A DNA stretch of 64,000 nucleotides from Polyodon spathula (lineage: Eukaryota; Chordata; Actinopteri; Acipenseriformes; Polyodontidae), in the NCBI RefSeq assembly GCF_017654505.1, contig NC_054536.1:95771844-95835843 (forward strand), given 5' to 3'. Shown here one piece after another: positions 11,098 through 22,301 of the stretch (position 1 is the stretch's first letter; each line of letters opens with the position of its first letter). Position numbers and translations under genes: made by a program. The notes under the pieces were generated by a model, which made no database searches, had not been told where the DNA came from, and worked only from the letters and a program-made list of their open reading frames with translations.

Positions 11098-11775
11098 CTC
11101 TACAGAAGGGATGCTCTGTATAAATATCTTTAACTCACATACTAAGTCTTCAGTGCAACCCTGTATGTCATGGACAGCATTACCAATGCTATTAAACCTT
11201 TCTGAAGGGCTTCATACAGTAGAGCAGAAGGTGGCCTAGATTGCTAAACATTAAATTCAAGACAGGAAAACACTAGCTTGCAATACCCTTCTGTCCCCTC
11301 TATCTGCTTGTTTGAGATGCCAGTGGCACATTAGATACATTTTATAAGTATTGATTCTGTCTTAATGATAACCGCTTCTTATTGTATTTTGTATTTTATT
11401 TTGTGTTTATTTGTGCTACACTGCATCTTCTATATCGTTTTAAACCCATATTTCACCCTGTTTAAATTGAGGTATTGATGGTATTCGTTAACTGGATGGA
11501 ATCATTAAGTTTGGATTATGGGCTCTCTGAATCTGCATCCTCCGCAGGTTCTATTTGACTTGTCCGTCATGGCACTTGCATCTGAAAATGGTCTTTCAGG
11601 TGTTTATCTAAAATGAGTTCTCGCCTCAGCCCAGCTCCTTGTGGACAAGATATCTATCTACATCCTAGAAAACACACAGTAGATTTAACTAGTGCCTTTA
11701 CTGTATCTCAGAGAGAACAACTTCTATTTAACATTACATACTGTAAACAAAAAGATTAGTTTTTATACAGAATAA

Positions 11776-11779
<4 letters not shown>
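11098..11779. other. Non-coding spacer
   Basis: No ORF, terminal repeat or RNA gene is evident. The base composition resembles the surrounding spacer. Confidence 0.45.
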
Positions 11780-11861
<82 letters not shown>

Positions 11862-11864
11862 TTT
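11780..11864. repeat. (TA)n microsatellite followed by T21
   Basis: About 64 bp of alternating TA with one phase slip near 11827 runs directly into a 21-base T run. Confidence 0.95.
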
Positions 11865-12159
11865 ATTGTGCGCTTTGAAACAATGAAATTTACTTTAAAT
11901 ATAAAGTTGGGTAAGCCGTTAGTTTGAGTAGTTTACTGTTAAAAAAAAGGGAAATGTTTGTAAGTGACTGTTGCAAAGTGCCCCACCCCTGGGCAATTTA
12001 TTTGTGTTTTATGTTGCATGTAGTGTGTTAATGTTGGCGTGTTGTAGTTGGTACACGGGACATAATTAGGGCCGGTGAACACAACGTGGGCGACTTTGGC
12101 TCCTATGGGAGTGCGCATCACGAATGTAGCCATTTTTAAATTGTTGTAAGATTACAAAA

Positions 12160-12163
<4 letters not shown>

Positions 12164-12236
<73 letters not shown>
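12164..12236. repeat. (TA)n microsatellite
   Basis: About 36 TA dinucleotides directly adjoin the left edge of the large palindrome. This placement fits insertion of the palindromic element into or beside a TA run. Confidence 0.95.
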
Positions 12237-12241
<5 letters not shown>

Positions 12242-12902
12242 TTCCTGGGTAGTAAGTGTTATTTCCTAATTGCTTATGCCTCAAAAGTATAGAACATGGC
12301 TATTATTCCCCACAAACTTTGCTTTTGTGACCAGGACAGTGATATTTCAAAATATCACTATTTCCAATGGGAAAATGGGCAAATGTGTGTCTTTTCGTTC
12401 ACATAAAGTCAGAAAAAAACAACATATGAATCCAAATTAACATGTATTTATACTAAAGTAATGCAAAGATGACTACAAAAGATTTAGAAGTGAGCAGTTT
12501 TTCGAGATTTACAATTATACTGTAAATACAGTATAATTGTAAATCTCGAAAAACTACTCACTACAAAAGATTTAGAAGTGAGTAGTTTTTCGAGATTTAC
12601 AATTATACTGTAAATACAGTATAATTGTAAATCTCGAAAAACTACTCACTTCTAAATCTTTTGTAGTCATCTTTGTATTACTTTAGTATAAATATATGTT
12701 AATTTGGATTCATATGTTGTTTTTTTCTGACTTTATGTGAACGAAAAGACACACATTTGCCCGTTTTCCCTCTGGAAATAGTGATATTTTGAAATATCAC
12801 TGTCCTGGTCACAAAAGCAAAGTTTGTGGGGAATAATAGCCATTTTCTATACTTTTGAGGCATAAGCAATTAGGAAATAACACTTACTACCCAGGAACAA
12901 AA
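12237..12902. mobile_element. 666-bp near-perfect palindrome (foldback/MITE-like)
   Basis: The sequence is its own reverse complement about a centre at 12569.5: TTTTGTTCCTGGGTAG at 12237 pairs with CTACCCAGGAACAAAA ending at 12902. About seven mismatches are visible across the 333-bp arms. The centre holds an 88-bp unit repeated in tandem (from 12473 and 12561), each with its own hairpin of about 72 bp (12490-12561 and 12578-12649). Each arm also contains a 22-bp small palindrome (12338-12359 and 12780-12801). No protein is encoded. It is most simply a non-autonomous foldback or palindromic MITE. I did not find a convincing target duplication, and the superfamily is unknown. Confidence 0.9.
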
Positions 12903-14221
12903 ATTGTGTTACATAGTATAATTGAAGGCATAGTTCCCTCAGGAGTACGCCATATCAGATGAAAATTAAATTCAGTGGCTTTTACTCCCAGTTTACTCCC
13001 AGTTACTTCTGTAATATACCTGGGGAGCATACCTGGATTAATCTCTGAAGAAGCTAATTTTCTTGTGGGTAAGAAATGCTATATTAAATCACTAGCCCAC
13101 AATTCATTACAAATCTTAACAAAGATCCACTACAATGCTATCACTACAGGCCTTCAGAAAATAAATGCTATATGTTTATGCCAATAAACCTGATGCATCA
13201 AAAGCTTTATCTTCAATCATATATAGATGACAACATAAATAGTCCAGGGCACTGGTCAAAGAAAAGCTGTGGTCAGAATGGGCATGGATTGCTGTGAAAA
13301 ACAAGCTTAAATCACGCTGATAAAAATCAGTGGCAGCCTCTTATATTGAGAGCTCCTGCTCGATTGGAGAAATGGTTCTGGCATCTTCTAAAAATACCAC
13401 CCACCATGAAATGAATAGAGAGTGACAGCTGATTTAAATAGGTGACAGCCCCCGTGAATATTGTTCTCAGCCTCATACTAGAAAACTGGCAGTGGCAGAG
13501 TCTCTGTTAATGATCTTAGTCCTGGGTGAGGGTAGTTTTAATGCCTCCTGACCTATGCTTGCATCAGTTCCTGCAAGCCCTGCAGTGGTTAATCAATGAT
13601 AATCGACAGATCAGAATGCATTAGAGACTTGGATCTGGCCATAGTCTTGTCTACTGCAGCTGTTCAGTTTCAGGTTGTCTTTGATTGAGCATCAGCATTT
13701 TTAGATCTGCAGTGTAATATAGTCCCAAATGAAATGAAATTTATTATTCACTTATTAAAAATAAATTGCACATGTCAGTTTATTGCGAATTTCTGCATTG
13801 AAAGTGGCATCCTGAAAGTAGAGGACTGAGTACAAGCTGATGAGGTGGATGGTCTGGGCGGAGTTTCAAATGAGTTTCAAATGTTAATTGTCAGGCACCC
13901 TTGTGTCCATGGTGTGCCAGATTAAGTTGAAGATCAAACCAGACTTTACGCACTAATCCAACCATGTTGTCAGGGGACAGTGCCTCAGCTTCCCGCAGAT
14001 GCTTCAAATTAGTTAGTTAGGCAGTTAATTTGGTGGGGGGTGGGGGGGAGGGGGTCTGATCTTGTCTTTACCAGCTTTTCTAAGAGTTTTCATGACTGAG
14101 AGAAGTATATTATCGCTGGTTTTAAACTCGCTGTCAGCAGAGATGTGAAAACTTCTACTGTTAAAATATCTGTCTGTTACAGAAGCTGAAAGAAAGCATA
14201 CATCACAGGTGGAGTCAAAAT
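12903..14221. other. Non-coding spacer
   Basis: No coding motif or element end is recognised. The stretch leads up to the gag-like remnant of the gypsy element, whose left boundary could lie within it. A (G)n-rich patch at 14034-14056 is short. Confidence 0.4.
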
Positions 14222-14404
14222 ATGAGCAATGGGAATGACTGGTATTACTCAGTTGTTGAAGAGAGAAATGTACTTTTGTTAGTGAAGCTCCGACTGAAAG
14301 AGCGGCAGGACGACCCACCTTCTTTCTCTGCCCTAATAAGAGAGATTAGGAGGGAGGAAGGAAGAGACAGCCTGAAGTGCCCTAACCCTACCCCACCTGT
14401 CTGA
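14222..14404 (+). pseudogene. Gypsy gag fragment
   Basis: The 60-residue reading frame contains LLVKLRLKERQDDPPSFSAL followed by IREIRREEGR. This resembles the C-terminal part of the gag capsid region of vertebrate Ty3/gypsy and PNMA-related proteins, where PPSF..L...IR.EE is common. Position ahead of a protease-like frame supports the call. A zinc knuckle is not visible. Function of the family is capsid assembly around element RNA. Identification rests on a short motif, so it is tentative. Confidence 0.5.
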
Positions 14405-14811
14405 GCATATCAACTGTGTGCTGCAGCAACTACAAGTATGTAAGAGGAGAACTGGATTATCTGAGAGAACAAGTGAAGGAAGTGAGAAACCAAGTATCTT
14501 CCCTGGCAGAACCAGGTCACCAAATCCCCTCCAAGTGCACAAGTGAGAGATATAGAACCAAGTGGAAAACACTACTCTTCCCAGAGAAGCTATAATACTG
14601 ATACTCTGTGTTTGACAGCTGACCACCCCACCAGGAGGGATACCTCCGAGTGAGGAGAAGGTTTATTGAAGGATCCGGCCATTCATTACCTGCCATGACC
14701 AGATTTTGTGAAATAAGATAAAAGTGTGTAAACCCTGGAAATGCCAATCTGATTGCTGAATGGCTCCAAGATATTTATGAGTAGTAGGAGGGTCCCGAGC
14801 AATCAAAGACT

Positions 14812-15303
14812 ATGCACCTAGATAACACCGCATCTGCAGGTGCTCAAACCAACTGCATACCTGCTGGCTTGTGTGGGCCAAAATATGAAATTACTCTGAA
14901 GTTGGAGAGAAGGTTATGCAATGCCATTCTTGACACTGGATCTCAGGTGACAATTATATTTGAAGACTGTTACCAAGAGCACCTAGGACATCTTCCTTTA
15001 CAGCTATTGGCTGGCCTTTTGGTCTGGGGATTAGGAGACGAACAGTATCCTTATCTAGGATATGTCACAGTGCACTTAAAGATTCCAGAGGATGTTGCTG
15101 GAGTCAGTCAGTCAATGGAAACCCCAGCTTTAATTTCCCTGTTTACTGGTTCTCCCAGCCAGGTCTCTTGTCTAATAGGAAGAAATGTTGCCATGTTTGG
15201 AGTACTCTCACACTTGCACATGTGTACTGTGTTAAAACCATGGCACACTATGGTGAATTTCAAACTTAAACTTCAAAACTGTGTTTTGGATACAGCAACA
15301 TAG
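14812..15303 (+). pseudogene. Gypsy aspartic protease region
   Basis: The 163-residue frame carries AILDTGSQVTIIFEDCYQEHL near residues 40-60. This is the retropepsin active site D-T-G followed by the usual S-x-V-T. Downstream GLGDEQYPYLGYVTVHLKIP and LIGRNVAMFGVL match the flap and C-terminal block of gypsy proteases (PYxGY, and LIGxN). Retropepsin cleaves the gag-pol polyprotein. The motif is intact but the surrounding element is dead. The listed start is the first Met in an open frame and not necessarily a true start, since pol is normally translated as a fusion. Confidence 0.8.
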
Positions 15304-15694
15304 TGCATCCTCCTTTGTCATTGCCATTTTTCCCCAACATTACTGTGATCTTAAGCTGTACACAAATGTGTCAGCCAGGGTCTGAAACTACATTCCAGGT
15401 ATGTTCACTTCTCATTGGTCAGTTTCTCTAGTTAAGGGGTGTGCAGCTCCAGGATCAGATCAGCATTACAGATCAGTGGTGCCTGATCCAGATCCTCGTA
15501 GTAAAACAACATCTCATGATCTGGCTCCAGTGATCCCTGATCCTATCCCATTTTTTTCACATTGACTTCTCTACTGACTAGAGATTATACCAATAAATTA
15601 TCTGAAATGAAAAGTTTTAGTAGTGCAATGGAATAGGAAGATTTCCCCATCATTGAAAAAGTGAGGGGAACATGTTCCCATGTAAATTACGCCT
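15304..15694 (+). other. Remnant between protease and RNase H, RT lost
   Basis: A reverse transcriptase of several hundred codons should lie here in an intact gypsy element. Only 391 bp are present and no RT motif (xPYxVPK, QG, YxDD) is seen in any frame. Confidence 0.6.
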
Positions 15695-15995
15695 ATGCTT
15701 TGGAGCCCAATTGACTGTGAGCACACATTTCAGACCTTTATTGATGCACTTACCAATGCTCATGTGTTTGCCTTTGCTGATTCCTGCAAGCCATATGTCC
15801 TGCATGTTGAAGCCTGCTTAGAGGGACTCGGAGGTGTATTATATCAAGAGTACACAGAAAGTCTGAGGCCTGTGGTGTATCCAAATCAAAATTTGTCTGC
15901 ATCAGGGAAGAACTACCCATTGCATAAACTTGAATAGAGATATCAGTATATATGTCTTCCAAATTCAATACCAGCCAGGATGAAGAAAGGTAGAT
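15695..15995 (+). pseudogene. Gypsy RNase H fragment
   Basis: The frame reads HTFQTFIDALTNAHVFAFAD, then KPYVLHVEACLEGLGGVLYQ and NLSASGKNYPLHKLE. This is the gypsy RNase H pattern, normally VLHVDAS..GLGAVL...L...E..Y...ELE. The first catalytic Asp of the DAS block is replaced by Glu (EAC). After 15937 the frame is broken and shortened, and resumes with FQIQYQPG and the start of a V-D-A-x-x-L-S-R block up to 15995. The CR1 insertion then interrupts it. Confidence 0.8.
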
Positions 15996-17749
15996 AGAAC
16001 ATAAGAAAATAAGAACGTTTACAAAAAAGAGGAGGCTATTCGGCCCATCTTGTTCAAACATAAGAACATAAGAACACAAGAAAGTTTACAAACGAGAGGA
16101 GGCCATTAGGCCCATCTTGCTCGTTTGGTTGTTAGTAGCTTATTGATCCCAGAATATTATCAAGCAGATTCTTGAAGGATCCTAGGGAGTCAGCATCAAC
16201 AACATTACTGGGGAGTTGATTCCAGATCCTCACGATTCTCTGTGTAAAATAGTGCCTCCTGTTTTCTGTTCTGCATGCCCCTTTATCTAATCTCCATTTA
16301 TGATCCCTTGCCCTTGTTTCTTTTTTCAGGTGGAAAAAGTCCCTTGGGTCAACATTGTCAATACCTTTTAGAATTCTGAATGCTTGAATCAGTGCAGTCT
16401 TCTTTGTTCAAGCCTGTCCGCATATGACATGCCTGTTAAACCCAGAATAATTCTGGTCTCTCTTCTTTGCACTTTTTCTAGAGCAGCAATATCCTTTTTG
16501 TAGTGAGGTGACCAGAACTGAACACAATATTCTAGATGAGGTTTTACTAATGCATTGTACAGTTTTAACATTACTTCCCTTGATTTAAATTCAACACTTT
16601 TCACAATATATCTGAGCAGCCTGTTGGCCTTTTTTATAGCTTCCCCACATGGTTTAGGGGAAGACATTTTTGAGTCAACATTAACTCATAGGTCTTTTTC
16701 ATAGATTCCTTCTTCAATTTCAGTATTCCCAATATGATATTTATAATGAACATTGTTATTGCCTCCATACAGTACCTTACACTTTTCTCTATTAAATGTC
16801 ATTTGCCATGTGTGTGCCCAGTTCTGAATGCTGGCTAGATCATTTTGAATGATCTTTGCTGCTGCAACAGTGTTTGCACACAATCCTATTTTTATATCAT
16901 CTGCAAATTTAACAAGTTTGCTTAGTATACCAGAATCTAGGTCATTAATGTAGATTAGGAATAGCAGAGGACCTACTACTGATCCCTGTGGTACTCCACT
17001 GGTTACCTTGCTCCATTATGAGGTTTCTTCTCTAATCAGTACTTTTTGTTTTCTACATGTTAACCACTCCCTTATCCGTATGCATGCATTTCCTTAAATC
17101 CCTGTTGCATTCAGTTGAGAATTCATCTTTTAAGAGGGATTTTGTCAAAAGCTTTCTGGAAATCTAAATAAACCATGTTATATGCTTTGCAGTTATCCAG
17201 TGTCAGTGTTGCATCCTTAAAAAAAATCCTGCATGTTAGTTAGATACAATCTCCCTTTCCTAAAACCATGCTGACTGTCTCCCAGGATACTGTTACCATA
17301 GAGGTAATTTTCCATTTTGGATCTTATTATAGTTTCCATAAGTTTAGACATAGAAGTCAGGCTTATTGGTATGTAGTTACCTGGTTCAGTTTTGTCTCCC
17401 TTTTTGTGGATTGGTATTACGTTGGCAATTCTCCAGTCTGTCCGTGCAACCCCTGTGTTAAGAAACTGTTGCATGATCTTAGTTAGTGGTTTGTAAATAA
17501 CTTCTTTCATTTCTTTGAGTACTATGGGAGGATCTCATCCAGTCCAGGGGATTTGTTAGGAGCTCTTAATCCCTTTAAAACTCTGCCTCTGTTATGCTAA
17601 AGTTATTTGCCTGTATCATCCTTAATCATTTAACATATTTTCTATTTTTTTTTTTTTCTCTTTGTCTATGATTTTACCATTTGTATCTCTTGGACATTTT
17701 ACCTCCTCTTTGAAAGTTCTCTTGCTGTTACAATATTGATATAATATAA
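15996..17749 (-). mobile_element. CR1 LINE, 5'-truncated (copy C), inside gypsy
   Basis: The minus strand runs from a truncated 5' edge near 17749 to the 3' tail at the left. Frames at 17217-17510, 16686-16883 and 16389-16667 match copy A ORF2 (VIPIHKKGDKTEPGNY, HGFRKGR, MTFNREKCKVL, RPHLEYCVQFW-like). There are several frameshifts and stops. The left edge has two 3' tails: a 60-bp partial tail (15997-16057) and then the full tail from 16058. AGAT occurs at both edges (15992-15995 and 17749-17752), a possible short target duplication. The gypsy reading frame resumes exactly at 17750. Confidence 0.9.
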
Positions 17750-18676
17750 GATGCAAATGCTTTGTCTAGGAGAACTCATCTGGAAAAATCAAATCAAACC
17801 ACCAGAAGATGAATGGGTTGCGATATCCACGCCAGGAGTCAGAGTGATGTGCAAGATGGAAAAATGCAACCAGAGCTATGTGAGAGCTATAGATACACTA
17901 GAAACTAGATAAGCCCACTCAATGGTTGAAATCTGACATCCTGACTGGAAACTCTTAGTAAGGGAGAGGAACAAACTCATATTGCAAGGAAGAGTTCTGT
18001 ACCAGGAGATTAAAGACCCACCTCGACAGTTTTGACACTTGGTGTTACCACAAGAATGCAGGGAGTCAGTTCTTCAAGCGCAACATGACAAAAGTGGATA
18101 TCTGGACAGTGATAACATTTAGGACTAAGAAATTCAGAGGTCTTATTGGCCTCACATGAGCACAGATGTGGAGGTGTACTGCAAGAACTATATATGGTGT
18201 ATAGCTCAGGAGACACTCCCAAGAAAGCAGCTCAACTAGTCAACATTCAAAGTCAAAGGCCCATCGAATTAGTGAGTATTGATTTTTTGTCTCTCGAACT
18301 GGACTACAAGGGGCTAAGTAACATACTGGTCATAACTGATCACTTCACATGCTATGCTCAGGCATATACTATTGAAGATCAGTGTGAATGCACTGTAGCT
18401 AAAGTGCTATGGGAAAAATACTTTGTACATTATAGATGGCCAGCCCGCATACCCTCTGATCAGGGACAAGACATTGAGAGTGGGCTAATTAAAGAATTGC
18501 TCCAGTTACAAGGAGTGAAGAAGTCCAGAGCTTACCCTTATCACCCGCAAAGAGATGCTCATCCCAAGAGATTCAATGGGACATTGTTGAACATGTTAGA
18601 CACACTGGTAAAGACACAAGACACAGAAAGCTCAATGAAGGCTCAAAGTCAGGAAACAGTGACAATGACATTTTAA
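17750..18676 (+). pseudogene. Gypsy integrase remnant
   Basis: Just after the CR1, the DANALSR block that follows RNase H resumes at 17750. Near 18055-18200 a broken frame shows the HHCC zinc-binding pattern (QHDKSGYLDSDN, SYWPHMSTDVEVYC). At about 18240-18560 the catalytic core follows: RPIELVSIDFLSLE with the first Asp, LVITDHFTCYAQA, and IPSDQGQDIES with the second Asp. The last part has YHPQRDAHPKRFN in place of the usual YHPQTDGQTERFN, and the third acidic residue is not recognisable. Integrase inserts element DNA into the genome. Stops before 18146 and the altered last block show this copy is inactive. Confidence 0.85.
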
Positions 18677-18945
18677 TTGAATTCAGCAAAGTTATATATT
18701 CAATAAAATGTTCTAGGCTGTTGTTAAATAAGCTAATAACAGTATATTCTTAAGTATATTTTAGCATCAAATATATTTTTAAAGGTCAGTTTTTCAAAGA
18801 TTGTGGCACAGCGTTAATAGATGTAATGCAGTATAAAATGACTCAAAGTTTGGCCTAGGATGTTTCTTTCCTTGTGGTCTGTCACACAAGTTGTGGTACG
18901 ACTTTTGACTATCAGTCAAAGGTTAACCAAGGCCATAATGTCAAA
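18677..18945. other. AT-rich spacer
   Basis: No motif recognised between the gypsy remnant and the next Tc1 element. Confidence 0.45.
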
Positions 18946-20448
18946 TGTCAAAAGTCCATAATGTCAAAGAGAAAAATAAAATCTACAAATTGTTCTAAAT
19001 TAATTACAAATACAAAACAGAAAAAAAAATTATTGCAAAAGTATTCACCCCCTTCAGTCAATATTTGGTAGAGACACCTTTGGCAGCAATTACAGCCATG
19101 AATCTATTTTGATAAGTTTCTACCAGCTTTGCACATCTGGACATTGCAATTTTTGCCCATTCTTTGCAAAATTTCTCAAGCTCTATCAAGTTGGATGGGG
19201 ACCTTTGGTGAACAGCAATTTTCAACTCTCTTCACATATTATTAATTGGATTCAGGTTGGGCTTTGACTGGACCACTCCAGGACATTGACCTTTTTGTTT
19301 TTAAGCCACTCCTGTGTGGCTTTGGCTGTATGTTTGGGGTCATTGTCCTGCTGGAAGATAAATCTTCTCTCAAGTCCCAGGTCTCTTGCAGACCGAAGCA
19401 GGTTTTCCTCCAGGATTTCTCTGTACTTTGCTGCATCCATTTTGCCCTCTATCTTCACCAGCTTTCCATGCCCTGACACAGAGAAGCATCCCTGTAGCAT
19501 AATGCTGCCACCACCATGCTTCACTGTAGGGATGGTGTTCTCAGGATGATGTGCCGTGTTAGGCTTGCGCCAAACATAGCACTCAGCATTGAGGCCAAAA
19601 AGCTCTATTTTGGTCTCATCAGATCATAGAATCTTCTTCCACTTAGTCTCAGTGTCTCCCACATGCCTTCTGTCAAACTCTAGCCGAGATTTGATGTGAG
19701 TTTTTTTTCAACAATGGTTTTCTTGTTGCCATTCTCCCATAAAGGCCAGTTTTGTGAAGCACCCGGGCTATTGTTGCCGTATGCACAGTGTCTCCCAGCT
19801 CAGCTGTGGAAGACCATAACTCCTTTAGAGTTGTCATAGGCCTCTTGGTGGCCTCCCTGACTAGTGCCCTTCTCACCTGGATACTCAGTTTTTGAGGACG
19901 GTATGTTCTAGACAGATTCACAGTCTCCATTTCTTAATAATGGACTTTACTGTCCTCCAGGGGATATTCAATGCCTTGGATATGTTTTTATATCCTACCC
20001 CTGATTAGTGCTTTTGAAGATTCCGGATTTGCTTTGAATGTTCCTTCATCTTCATGATGTAGTTTTTGTTAGGAAATGGACTAACCAACTGTGGGACCTC
20101 CCAGAGACAGGTGTATTCAACCTGAAATCATGTAAAACACCTTACTTACACACAGGTGGACTCCATTCAACTAATTATGTGACTTCTAAAGACAATTGGT
20201 TGCACCAGAGCTTATTTTGGTGTGTCATAGCAAAGGGGGTGAATACTTATGCAATCAATTATTTTCTGTTTTATATTTGTAATTAATTTAGAACAATTTG
20301 TAGATTTTATTTTTCACTTTGACATTATGGACTTTTTTGTGTTGATCAGTGGCAAAAACTTCTAATTAAATCCATTTTGATTCCATGTTGTAACACAATA
20401 AAATGTGGAAAAGTCAAAGGGGGATGAATACTTTTGAGAGCCACTGTA
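18946..20448 (-). mobile_element. Tc1 element, left end shortened
   Basis: The right end (20230-20448) has inner and outer GGGGGTGAATACTT-type motifs, giving an IR/DR plan, and ends GAGAGCCACTGTA. The left end matches the reverse complement of the right end only from about 18948 inward, so the outermost 100 bp or so of the left repeat is missing or unrecognisable. The transposase is on the minus strand. The orphan end at 2512-2712 belongs to the same subfamily. Confidence 0.88.
19140..20055 (-). pseudogene. Tc1 transposase, minus strand, degraded
   Basis: The family start MKMKEHSKQIRNLQKH lies at 20055, followed by a stop. The DNA-binding part includes RRALVREATKRPMTTLKEL (19673-19930). The catalytic core has the first Asp in [10 protein letters not shown] (about 19605), preceded by a stop, then [14 protein letters not shown], and the second Asp in [14 protein letters not shown] (about 19340). 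A one-base deletion follows near 19253. In the shifted frame the third block reads NPINNM where the family has NPIENLW, so the catalytic Glu is replaced by Asn and the Trp codon is TGA. The copy is inactive by several independent lesions. Confidence 0.88.
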
Positions 20449-21867
20449 GCTCCCAGAATCCAACGTTCTCAATAAAATGCTAAATAACTTTGACACAATT
20501 GGAAAAAGCGATTCTCTAGATAACGAATAAAAAATGTGAAGCAGGATGTAGAGTTTCATCCCTAGCAGGTTCTAATAAGTGTGTGTTATGTTCTGGTGTT
20601 TATAATTACATACAGCAGTAATAGATTCAGAGACACTTGCACTGTAAGTCACTCTATTTCAGTAAAACACCCACTGGCGTTGTTACTACACTGAGCTAGC
20701 CTTGCGCTGCTCGTCTAACATTCACTGTATTATCACAAACACTTGTATCGAAATCCATTGCACTTGCAGTGTAAATTTGTATTACCAAAGTATGATTTTC
20801 AGACACATCTAAATAATATTTTTCTTTCTTTTCTTCCCTCATATCGTCATAATAAAGCGCATGTGAAGGGGGTCTACATGTAAATGGTTTTCATCATGAG
20901 AAAGTGCTGGGCTAATCAAAAAGTTATAAAAACCCTTGAAATTAGAGCATTCTATTATGACTATGTGTCACCTGTGATTTGTTGCAGATCAGTAACCCCT
21001 TGAATACTTTTAAAAATCAATATGAAGCAAATTAAGATCTGTATTTCATTGCAATAGTTTTTTTTTTTTAGAGCAGTACCATTATAATTTTAAAAAAATG
21101 AGATGGGCTCATAGTGTTAACTAGTTTGGTGAGGAATTCAGTTGCTAAGTAACCGTAATTATTAGAATGAATCACTTGCTACTGCATGCTAAATACACTA
21201 CAGGATGTTAAACACAATACTGCCTGCTAAATACACTACAGTGCATGCAGTAGTGTGTTTAACATACTGTAATGTAACGTTTTTCAATTGGCAGCCCGCG
21301 GGCCAAATCTAGCCCATGAGAGCCTTCCATTTTGCGGGAGAAAATTATGATATGGGTGTTGTCTATTTGTGGGCCTTTTTAGCCTGTTTTTAATCATGTT
21401 GTGCCATGATTGACACACCATGATTAATAACACATCCAATCAGAATCGGAGTAACACACACACACTCAGAGCCTCCGGCCCCACCCCTGCCCTGTCAAGT
21501 ATCCACCAATAGGACTGTGGTTGTTTTTCTGGGGGAAATAGAGAAAGTTATTTTTAAGTGACAAAAAGAAACCCCTCAGATCCCACGAAGTAAAGATGCC
21601 GAAGTTGTGGGCAAAATATGTTCAAAAAACAAATTCTTACTGGGAACGAGAAGCAGTTTTTAAGGGTAAGTCTATTGTTGGCGCTCGACATCACACATTC
21701 ATTAGATCTGAGAGAGCAGCTGGCCATTCGTTGGCTACTACCTTAATATTGTACTGACACATGCCAGCTGCTTCCTACTTTAATGAATGCCATCATTACA
21801 ATACACACCCAGCCCCAAAAAACTACTTTTCAAAAGAGATGTGTTTAAACTGTTAGTATCAGAAGAT
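20449..21867. other. Spacer with possible hAT-like 5' segment
   Basis: Most of this stretch shows nothing recognisable. At 21284-21665 a GC-richer segment begins TTTTTCAATTGGCAGCCCGC, like the TCTCAA..GCGGGCC starts of some hAT elements. It contains a short frame from ATG 21596 (MPKLWAKYVQKTNSYWERE). No second terminal repeat was found. This hAT reading is speculative. Confidence 0.3.
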
Positions 21868-22067
21868 CATAAGAACATAAAAAAGTTTACAAAGGAGAGG
21901 AGGCCATTCGGCCCACCTTGCTCGTTTGGTTGTTAGTAGGTTATTGTCCCCAGAATCTCATCAAGCAGCTTCTTGAAAGATCCCAGGGTGTCAACTTCAA
22001 TAACATTACTGGGGAGTTGGTTCTAGAATCCAACAATTCTCTGTGTAAAAAAGTCCCTCCTATTTTC
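21868..22067 (-). mobile_element. CR1 3'-end fragment (copy D)
   Basis: About 200 bp match the 3' UTR and last ORF2 codons of CR1 copies A, E and G in reverse orientation, starting with the ATAAGAACATAA tail and ending inside the C-terminal coding region. This is severe 5' truncation, usual for LINE insertions. Confidence 0.92.
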
Positions 22068-22105
22068 GTCCAGTTGAACATTTTGGCTCTTTTGACGACA
22101 CTGGA

Positions 22106-22229
22106 TATGTGAGACTGCAGTCTGCACTGTCTATAATATGTGAGACTGCAGTGTGCACTGTCTATAATATGTGAGACTGCAGTGTGCACAGTCTATAATA
22201 TGTGAGATTGCAGTGTGTTAATTTGCCTT
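22106..22229. repeat. 31-bp tandem repeat, four copies
   Basis: TATGTGAGACTGCAGTGTGC with an 11-bp remainder recurs at 22106, 22137, 22168 and 22199, exactly 31 bp apart, with one or two differences per copy. Confidence 0.93.
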
Positions 22230-22301
22230 TGTCCAATTTACCTACATTTTGTTGTCAAACCTAACTAGCAATATGTTATGTATTACTAGCGTAAAAGTGC
22301 C

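Larger units (their letters stand above)
14222..18676 (+). mobile_element. Decayed Ty3/gypsy retrotransposon, split by a CR1
   Basis: Plus-strand gag-like, protease, RNase H and integrase pieces occur in the normal gypsy order. The reverse transcriptase is absent: only about 390 bp, without RT motifs, separate protease and RNase H. A minus-strand CR1 (15996-17749) cuts the segment after RNase H. No LTRs were recognised. The element is old and heavily deleted. Its domain order (RNase H before integrase) differs from the Gmr1-like element at 42-47 kb. Confidence 0.8.

Noticed and set aside
12066..12284. ORF with long YIYIYI stretch
   Set aside because: Translation of the (TA)n microsatellite.
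19246..19549. Plus-strand ORFs over the Tc1 transposase
   Set aside because: Antisense to the well-supported minus-strand transposase.
21596..21667. Host exon beginning MPKLWAKYVQK
   Set aside because: Too short, no recognised domain; a hAT-like 5' segment is at least as likely.
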